Below, piece after piece: positions 13,978 through 19,669 of a stretch of 19,669 nucleotides of DNA (its first letter is position 1; each line of letters starts with the position of its first letter). The DNA comes from JBBQBQ01 sp038317685. Its GTDB lineage: Bacteria; Desulfobacterota; Desulfuromonadia; Desulfuromonadales; DDH964. The notes below the pieces were generated by a model. That model had not been told where the DNA came from. It did no database searches and was given only the letters and a program-made list of their open reading frames with translations. The translations under genes were made by a program, and so were the position numbers. The stretch covers positions 1-19,669 of the forward strand of contig JBBQBQ010000038.1 of assembly GCA_038317685.1 (NCBI GenBank), in the 5' to 3' direction.

Positions 13978-15465
13978 ATGGCGGCCGTGACCAGCAAGGG
14001 GAAAACCGTGATTCTGGCCAGTGCCCGGGAAGCGCTCCTGAAGATGGAGGAGCCCCTTTGCCAGCAGGGGTACGCGGTGCAAATCTGCAGCGACGGTGCC
14101 AAGGCCCTGGAGCTCTCCTTGCGATCATTCTGCGCACTGATGGTCGTCGATTGCGACGTGCCGCTGCTTGCCGCTGAGAAACTCGCCCAGATCCTGCGGG
14201 CCAACCCCCGCACCGAGGGGATGGCGTTCTTCTTCGTCGGGCAGGAAGGGGAGGAGATCGCGGGCTTCCGGCGCCACAAAGACCAGTTCATCCTACGCCC
14301 CTTCAACCGCGAACAGCTTCTGACCGCCATTGCCTCCTTCTTCGGCCGCCGGGAACGGACCGAGCAGGTCAGTCGGCAGGATCGGGAAGTGACCGGAAGC
14401 CTCGATCAGATCTCCCTGGTCGATCTGTTGCAGGTTTTCGGCCTCAACCGCAAGGACGGGGTCCTTCAACTCACCCGGGGCGAGGAACGAGCCAGTGTCT
14501 ATCTGGTGGAAGGGTGCGTCGTCAACGCCCGGGTCGGTCGGGTCAGCGGGGAGAAGGCTTTCTTTCGTCTGCTCAGTTGGGAAAACGGCAAGTTCTGGTT
14601 CGCCCCCGGGGTTCCGGAGATCGAAACCCAGATCGCTTCCCCTCTCGATCACCTGCTCATGGAAGGACTGCGTCAGCTCGATGAGTTGGCCGCTCAGCGA
14701 AGCTCCCTCCCGAGCGCGGAAACCCTGCTGACCCTCAAGGTCCCCCGGGATCGATTACCGCGCGGTCTGCGTCCCACGACCCAGGAAATACTGCTGTTGA
14801 TGGAGTATTATCAGCAAGTCGGGGACCTCCTGGAACACTGTCCCCGGCCCGATTTCGAGATTTTGCAGCTTCTCAAGGTCCTTCTCGACAAGGGTTTAGT
14901 GGAGGAAGTACAGCAGGTCCCGGCCGTAGAGCATTTGCCGCTCTTGACCTCCGAGGAAGTGATTGCGGTCAAGGATTTCTTCGGGGAAGGGGATGCCCTT
15001 CTGGAGACCGCCTCGGCCAAGCTGATCCTTCTCGCGTGCGACCAGGGCGCGGTGAGGGCCTTTGCCCAAACCTTGCAGGGGGTGCCGGAATTCGAGCCGG
15101 AGAGTGATTTTCTGCTGTCCGGGGACACCCTTGGCCTCGGCGATATCGGTCGCCTGCTGGTCGGGGAGACATTGTCGCTGCGGCTCTTCTGCCTTCCTGC
15201 CGCCACCGCCACCTCGCCGCTTTGGACCCCGTTCCGGCGGAGGTTGTTCGGGGTGGCCGCCCTCGGCGACGACCCTGGGCTGCAGGAAGCGATCGCCTTT
15301 TTCGAAGGGACCGCGCATGTTCCTGTGGTTCGCATCGATTGCAACGGGACATCCCCGAACCATGGCCATCTGCTTCGCCGCAATGATCGAAAGGCCTTGC
15401 GGCGCTTCCTTGCCGACCTGGCTTCCCGCTTTACCGGGGAGCCGCCCCCCGCGGAGGTAATATGA
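13978..15465 (+). CDS. Pseudo-receiver / DUF4388 (PATAN) protein with GTPase-like C-terminus
   Basis: 495 residues. A receiver-like domain at about 9-123 keeps Asp58 (VVDCDVP) but lacks the acidic pair (ILASAR), and has Arg107 instead of the conserved Lys (ILRPF). It is therefore probably not switched by phosphorylation in the usual way. A DUF4388/PATAN-like domain follows at about 138-240 (TGSLDQISLVDLLQVFGLNRKDG). A helical, winged-helix-like segment is at about 266-312. A last domain at about 346-485 resembles a small GTPase with its P-loop lost. I chose ATG 13978, with GAGGGAA before it, over an in-frame TTG at 13963. It overlaps the next gene as ATGA. Such proteins occur in Geobacter relatives but lack defined roles. 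Confidence 0.75.
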   Translation: MAAVTSKGKTVILASAREALLKMEEPLCQQGYAVQICSDGAKALELSLRSFCALMVVDCDVPLLAAEKLAQILRANPRTEGMAFFFVGQEGEEIAGFRRHKDQFILRPFNREQLLTAIASFFGRRERTEQVSRQDREVTGSLDQISLVDLLQVFGLNRKDGVLQLTRGEERASVYLVEGCVVNARVGRVSGEKAFFRLLSWENGKFWFAPGVPEIETQIASPLDHLLMEGLRQLDELAAQRSSLPSAETLLTLKVPRDRLPRGLRPTTQEILLLMEYYQQVGDLLEHCPRPDFEILQLLKVLLDKGLVEEVQQVPAVEHLPLLTSEEVIAVKDFFGEGDALLETASAKLILLACDQGAVRAFAQTLQGVPEFEPESDFLLSGDTLGLGDIGRLLVGETLSLRLFCLPAATATSPLWTPFRRRLFGVAALGDDPGLQEAIAFFEGTAHVPVVRIDCNGTSPNHGHLLRRNDRKALRRFLADLASRFTGEPPPAEVI

Positions 15466-16118
15466 TCGATCTGCATACCCATACTCTTTTCAGTGACGGT
15501 GAACTGATTCCGGCGGAGTTGACCCGCCGGGTCGCGGTTGCCGGCTATCGCGGCTTGGCGATGACCGACCACGGTGATTTTTCCAACCTGGATTTGATCA
15601 TTCCGCGCCTGGTGCGGGTCGCGAAAGACCTGGGCAGGGCTTGGGGCTTAACGGTCCTCCCCGGCATCGAACTGACCCATATCCCGCCCGGGGAGATCGC
15701 CGCCGCGGCTCGCGAGGCCCGGAGCTTGGGGGCGAGGATTGTCGTCTGTCACGGTGAAACAATCGTTGAACCGGTGGCACCGGGGACCAACCGGGCGGCG
15801 CTGGAGGCAGGAATTGACATCCTGTCCCATCCCGGACTGATCAGTGCCGAAGACGCGGCACTGGCCGCCCGGAACGGAATCTGCCTGGAGGTAACGACTC
15901 GCAAGGGGCATTCTCTGACCAACGGCCACGTCGTTCGCATGGCCCTGGCTGCCGGGGCCAAGCTGGTCATCAACAACGACGCCCACGCCCCGGGGGATCT
16001 GCTGTCCCCCGAGATGATCAGGAAGATCGCCCGCGGGGCCGGTCTTGAAGAATCTCAGATCGACCAATGTTTTCAAAACAGTGAGGAGTTGGTCCAAAAA
16101 GCCCTCACCGGCTGGTGA
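15462..16118 (+). CDS. PHP-domain metal-dependent phosphoesterase
   Basis: 218 residues with the PHP fold, a metal-dependent hydrolase family that includes histidinol phosphatases and nucleotide phosphoesterases. Metal-ligand motifs are seen in order: HTH at residues 5-7, SDGE (11-14), TDHGD (35-39), the Glu of PGIELTH, a VVCHGE His, ILSHPG, and NNDAHAP near the C-terminus. The protein is a PHP domain with nothing added. Substrate cannot be told from sequence; it could be a nucleotide or another phosphomonoester. The ATG overlaps the stop of the PATAN protein by four bases, suggesting coupled translation. Confidence 0.88.
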   Translation: MIDLHTHTLFSDGELIPAELTRRVAVAGYRGLAMTDHGDFSNLDLIIPRLVRVAKDLGRAWGLTVLPGIELTHIPPGEIAAAAREARSLGARIVVCHGETIVEPVAPGTNRAALEAGIDILSHPGLISAEDAALAARNGICLEVTTRKGHSLTNGHVVRMALAAGAKLVINNDAHAPGDLLSPEMIRKIARGAGLEESQIDQCFQNSEELVQKALTGW

Positions 16119-16179
16119 CGGAATCCGCATCCCGCGGTCTTCCCCCGGCACTCATCCGTCCTTCGTCAGCGGAGTTCCC

Positions 16180-17250
16180 ATGACCGACAGCGATTTTGTT
16201 TTTCTCCAGGAATTGATCGCCACCCCGAGCCCTTCCGGTTACGAACAGCCGGTGCAGCGATTGGTGCGCCGGGAGCTGGCAGGGGTTGTCGATCGTCTGG
16301 AGACCGACATTCTCGGCAACCTGGTGGCGTACCTCGAAGGGCGCGGCGAGAACCGGCCGCGAGTGATGATCACAGCCCACTGTGACGAGGTCGGTTTCCT
16401 GGTCAAATACATCGACGAGCGCGGCTTTCTGTTCTTTGCCCCTATCGGGGGTGTCGACCCGCATCTGGTCCCGGGACAGCGGGTCCGGATTCATACCCTG
16501 AAGGGCCCGGTGCCGGGGGTCGTCGGCAAGAAACCGATTCACCTGCTGGAGGGGAAGGACCGGGAACGGGTTATCCCCTTTGCCGAACAGTTCATCGATA
16601 TCGGCTGCGGTTCGGGGACAGAGGCCAAAGGGCTGATCGCCATCGGCGATCCGGTCACCTTTAGTGCCGGCCTCGAGCGTTTGCAGGGTGACTTGGTGAC
16701 CGGACGCGGTTTTGATGACCGGGCCGGGACCTTTGCCGTGACCCGGGTCTTGCAGGAAGTCCGGCGGCGCGGACCGGCCCCGGTCGACCTCTTCGGGGTG
16801 ACCACGGTCCAGGAGGAACTGGGATTGCGCGGCGCCCAGGCAGGAACCTTCGACGTCGCCCCTGATCTGGCGCTGGTGGTGGAGATCGGCCATGCCTCGG
16901 ACACTCCGGCCAACGACCCCAAGGCGATCGGCGAGGTGCGCCTCGGCGCCGGCCCGGTCCTTTCCCGAGGACCGAACATCAACCCGGCCCTCTTCGAACT
17001 GCTGGTCGCCGTCGCCCGGGATGAACAGATACCGATTCAGGTCATCGGAGAACAACGCGCCACCAGCACCGACGCCAACGTGATTCAACTCTCCCGGGGC
17101 GGGGTCGCCACGGCCCTGGTGAGGGTGCCGACCCGCTATGTCCATACTCCCTCCGAGGTCCTCTCTCTGGCCGATCTCGAGCAGACGGTCCGGTTGCTGG
17201 CGGCGACCATCGGCCGCATCCACGACAGGCGTGACTTTATCCCTGTATAG
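16180..17250 (+). CDS. M42-family metallo-aminopeptidase
   Basis: 356 residues of the M42 (glutamyl aminopeptidase / tetrahedral aminopeptidase) family, cytoplasmic di-metal peptidases. Ligand motifs are TAHCDEVGF (His67), GRGFDDRAG (Asp179), QEELG with the EE pair Glu212-Glu213, and RYVHTP (His322). The fifth ligand, usually Asp in a VDV-like strand, is Glu235 here (VVEIGHASD). The ATG at 16180 has GGAG (16171-16174) five bases upstream; a longer reading from 16045 would run through the preceding PHP gene. It follows that gene by 61 bases. The next gene, guaB, has its own promoter. Confidence 0.92.
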   Translation: MTDSDFVFLQELIATPSPSGYEQPVQRLVRRELAGVVDRLETDILGNLVAYLEGRGENRPRVMITAHCDEVGFLVKYIDERGFLFFAPIGGVDPHLVPGQRVRIHTLKGPVPGVVGKKPIHLLEGKDRERVIPFAEQFIDIGCGSGTEAKGLIAIGDPVTFSAGLERLQGDLVTGRGFDDRAGTFAVTRVLQEVRRRGPAPVDLFGVTTVQEELGLRGAQAGTFDVAPDLALVVEIGHASDTPANDPKAIGEVRLGAGPVLSRGPNINPALFELLVAVARDEQIPIQVIGEQRATSTDANVIQLSRGGVATALVRVPTRYVHTPSEVLSLADLEQTVRLLAATIGRIHDRRDFIPV

Positions 17251-17270
17251 GAGCCAGTCCGCCTTTCCCC

Positions 17271-17300
17271 TTGACGGGCGCTTTCCCCCTCGCATAGAAT
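17271..17300 (+). promoter_or_regulatory. Sigma70-type promoter for guaB(A)
   Basis: -35 TTGACG (17271-17276), an 18-base spacer, and -10 TAGAAT (17295-17300); both boxes match consensus at 5/6. It starts 20 bases after the M42 stop; predicted transcription start near 17307 leaves a leader of about 40 bases. No operator or riboswitch was recognised. Confidence 0.6.
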
Positions 17301-17347
17301 TATCGACTAATCTTTTTCTTTCGTCCGTCCGCCCAAAGGAGCCGATC

Positions 17348-18820
17348 ATGCTGGATTCCGAAATCCGCGAAGGCCTCACCTTCGACGACGTGTTGTTGAT
17401 CCCCGCCCACTCCCTGGTCCTCCCCAAAGAGACCGATCTCACCACTCAGCTGACCCGGAAAATCCGCCTCAACATTCCCCTGCTTTCCGCCGCCATGGAT
17501 ACCGTGACCGAAGCTCGGACCGCGATCTGTATGGCCCGTGAAGGGGGGATGGGGATCATCCACAAGAACATGACGACCCGGGAGCAGGCTGTCGAGGTCG
17601 ATCAGGTGAAGAAGTCTGAGAGCGGAATGATCGTCGACCCGATCACCATGCACCCCGATCAGAAGATTTACGAAGCACTGGAACTGATGAAAAAGTACCG
17701 GATTTCCGGGGTTCCGATTACCAAGGAAGGGCTTTTGGTGGGGATTCTGACCAACCGGGACCTGCGCTTTGAAACCCAGCTCGATCAGCCGATCTCCAAC
17801 GTCATGACCAAGGATCATCTGGTCACCGTTCCTCCCGGGACCACCTTGGAAGAGGCTAAGCACCACCTGCACAAACACCGCATTGAAAAGCTGCTGGTGG
17901 TCGACGAGCACTTCGCCCTGCGCGGGCTGATCACCATCAAGGACATCGAAAAGGTTCGTAAATATCCCCTGGCCTGCAAGGATGAAATGGGCCGGCTACG
18001 GGTCGGGGCGGCGGTCGGGGTCGGACCGGACCGGGAAGAACGAATCGAGGCGCTGGTCAAGGCCGGCGTCGACGTCATCATTATCGACACTGCCCACGGC
18101 CACTCCCAGCTGGTTCTCGATGCGGTGGCGGCTACCCGCGCCACCTGGCCCGAAGTGCAGCTGATCGCAGGCAACATCGCCACCGGCGCTGCCGCCGAGG
18201 CGCTGATCAGGGCCGGGGCTGACGCGCTCAAGGTCGGCATCGGTCCCGGTTCGATCTGCACCACCCGGGTCGTTGCCGGGGTCGGGGTGCCGCAGATTAC
18301 CGCGATTGCGGAAGTTGCCCGGGTCGCTACCCCAGCGGGGATTCCCCTGATTGCAGACGGCGGCATCAAATATTCGGGGGAACTGCCCAAGGCGATCGCC
18401 GCCGGCGCCGATGTGATCATGATCGGTTCCCTCTTTGCCGGGACCGACGAATCTCCCGGGGAGACGATCCTTTACCAGGGGCGGACCTACAAGTCCTATC
18501 GGGGGATGGGCAGTCTTGGAGCCATGAAGAAGGGGAGCAAGGACCGCTACTTCCAGGAGGATGTGGAGAGCGACATCAAACTCGTCCCGGAAGGAATCGA
18601 AGGGCGCGTTCCTTACCGCGGCGGGCTCTCCGAAAACATCCACCAGCTGATGGGGGGGTTGCGCTCCGGGATGGGCTATACCGGCTGTCGCACCCTTCGG
18701 GAACTCAAAGAAAACGGCAGTTTCATGCGCATCACCAACGCCGGCCTGCGGGAATCCCACGTCCATGACGTGGCGATCACCCATGAAGCGCCCAACTACC
18801 GGGTGGAGCGCGGGAATTGA
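17348..18820 (+). CDS. guaB: Inosine-5'-monophosphate dehydrogenase
   Basis: Oxidises IMP to XMP with NAD+, the first committed step to GMP. The 490 residues show the N-terminal GLTFDDVLLIPA, two CBS domains inserted at about residues 95-205, and the TIM-barrel active-site loop GIGPGSICTTR with its catalytic Cys. The flap segment YRGMGSLGAMKKGSKDRY follows, and GRVPYRG and GMGYTG lie near the end. The ATG at 17348 has AAAGGAG about eight bases upstream. Its own promoter precedes it and guaA follows after 48 bases with no terminator, so guaBA is likely one operon. Confidence 0.97.
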   Translation: MLDSEIREGLTFDDVLLIPAHSLVLPKETDLTTQLTRKIRLNIPLLSAAMDTVTEARTAICMAREGGMGIIHKNMTTREQAVEVDQVKKSESGMIVDPITMHPDQKIYEALELMKKYRISGVPITKEGLLVGILTNRDLRFETQLDQPISNVMTKDHLVTVPPGTTLEEAKHHLHKHRIEKLLVVDEHFALRGLITIKDIEKVRKYPLACKDEMGRLRVGAAVGVGPDREERIEALVKAGVDVIIIDTAHGHSQLVLDAVAATRATWPEVQLIAGNIATGAAAEALIRAGADALKVGIGPGSICTTRVVAGVGVPQITAIAEVARVATPAGIPLIADGGIKYSGELPKAIAAGADVIMIGSLFAGTDESPGETILYQGRTYKSYRGMGSLGAMKKGSKDRYFQEDVESDIKLVPEGIEGRVPYRGGLSENIHQLMGGLRSGMGYTGCRTLRELKENGSFMRITNAGLRESHVHDVAITHEAPNYRVERGN

Positions 18821-18868
18821 TGACCTGTCCCGGTCAGGCTCCCACGCACCATCGCCACGAGGTTGCCG

Positions 18869-19669
18869 ATGTCGGACATTCATAGTGAAAAAATCCTGAT
18901 CCTCGATTTCGGCTCACAGTACACCCAACTTATCGCCCGGAGGGTGCGCGAGGCTCACGTCTACTGTGAACTCCATCCCTTCGACATGGACATGACGGCG
19001 ATCCGCGCCTTCAAACCCAACGGCATCATCCTCTCCGGTGGCCCCAAATCGGTTTATGACCCCGGCGCGCCGGCGGTCGCCGAAGCCCTTTTCGAGCTGG
19101 GAGTGCCGGTCCTCGGCATCTGTTACGGCATGCAGTTGATGAGCCGTCACTTCGGCGGCGCTGTGGTCTCGGCCGGCAAGCGGGAATTCGGCCACGCCGA
19201 GTTGCACGCGGCGGGGCAACCCGGTCCCCTCTTCGCCGGCTTCTTTCTCGAAGGGAAGAGCCCGGTCTGGATGAGTCACGGCGACCATGTGGAACAGGTT
19301 CCGGCCGGGTTCGAGATTGTTGCCGTCACGGCCAACGCCCCGGTCTGCGCCATTCAGGATGTTTCCCGCAACCTTTACGGAGTCCAGTTTCACCCGGAGG
19401 TCAACCACACCCCCCGCGGCGAACTGCTCATCGATGCCTTTGTGCGGAACATCTGCGGCTGCCACGGCCACTGGACCCCGGGGCAGATCATCGAAGACGC
19501 CGTGCACCGAATTCGCCGGCAGGTCGGCAACGACCGCGTCATTCTCGGTCTCTCCGGCGGGGTCGATTCCTCGGTGGCGGCGGCACTGATCCACCGGGCC
19601 ATTGGCGATCAGCTGACCTGCGTCTTTGTCGACAACGGACTGCTGCGTCTTGGCGAAGGAGACCAGGTG
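18869..19669 (+). CDS. guaA: GMP synthase (glutamine-hydrolysing), 3' end outside window
   Basis: Aminates XMP to GMP using glutamine and ATP. The first 267 codons are visible. Residues about 8-195 are the class I glutamine amidotransferase domain, with ILDFGSQYTQL, the oxyanion segment ILSGGP, nucleophile Cys in GICYGMQ, and the His/Glu pair in GVQFHPEV. The ATP-pyrophosphatase domain then begins, with its P-loop LGLSGGVDSSVAA and the CVFVDNGLLR strand. The frame stays open to the window edge. The ATG at 18869 has GAGG about seven bases upstream. Confidence 0.97.
   Translation, partial: MSDIHSEKILILDFGSQYTQLIARRVREAHVYCELHPFDMDMTAIRAFKPNGIILSGGPKSVYDPGAPAVAEALFELGVPVLGICYGMQLMSRHFGGAVVSAGKREFGHAELHAAGQPGPLFAGFFLEGKSPVWMSHGDHVEQVPAGFEIVAVTANAPVCAIQDVSRNLYGVQFHPEVNHTPRGELLIDAFVRNICGCHGHWTPGQIIEDAVHRIRRQVGNDRVILGLSGGVDSSVAAALIHRAIGDQLTCVFVDNGLLRLGEGDQV

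Noticed and set aside
12695..14137. Open frame of 480 codons on the minus strand
   Set aside because: It lies opposite two well-supported receiver-protein genes, has no recognisable domain, and long antisense frames are expected in GC-rich coding DNA.
16105..17445. Open frame of 446 codons on the minus strand
   Set aside because: Antisense to the M42 peptidase and guaB start; the product is low in structure and matches no family.

Overview
The window is a GC-rich chromosomal stretch that reads like a deltaproteobacterium of the Desulfuromonadales type (Geobacter/Desulfuromonas/Pelobacter relatives). This rests on the gene order pcm-nlpD-rpoS, the AMMECR1 and YkgJ-type proteins, and a receiver/DUF4388(PATAN)-like protein; it is inference, because no database search was possible. 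Most genes are housekeeping and nothing here looks like an intact mobile element, phage or CRISPR locus.

Layout. 1-3257 (+): 3' part of pcm, a NlpD-like lipoprotein with a degenerate M23 domain, an RpoS-type sigma factor, apt, and tRNA-Arg(CCT). 3258-3995: a poorly conserved stretch after the tRNA with a long hairpin, a possible 52-residue ORF, and the broken 3' end of an enoyl-CoA hydratase (crotonase) gene. The remnant overlaps an intact YkgJ-family cysteine-cluster gene by ATGA. 4296-4984 (-): an AMMECR1-domain gene with a strong promoter and a palindrome at its predicted transcription start, convergent with the YkgJ gene across a shared hairpin. 5024-5369 (-): a 56-residue zinc-ribbon protein with its own terminator and promoter. 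5603-7472 (-): typA/bipA with a 17-bp perfect terminator stem.

7619-10629 (+), divergent from typA: a tightly overlapping trio encoding an exported trypsin-like serine protease with an unrecognised C-terminal region, a membrane protein with an FHA domain, and a two-TM membrane protein with a PH-like domain. This trio is the best candidate for an undescribed system: overlapping frames suggest co-translation, and the three parts suggest an envelope module joining a cytoplasmic phosphopeptide-type reader to a periplasmic protease.

10709-17250 (+): miaB, then a receiver-GAF-degenerate GGDEF protein that keeps an RxxD I-site, then a pseudo-receiver/PATAN protein with a winged-helix-like segment and a GTPase-like C-terminus, a PHP-family phosphoesterase, and an M42 metallopeptidase. 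The spacing is short or overlapping, so several are probably co-transcribed. 17271-19669 (+): guaB behind its own sigma70-like promoter, then guaA (cut by the window end), which together convert IMP to GMP. Apt near the other end adds purine salvage.
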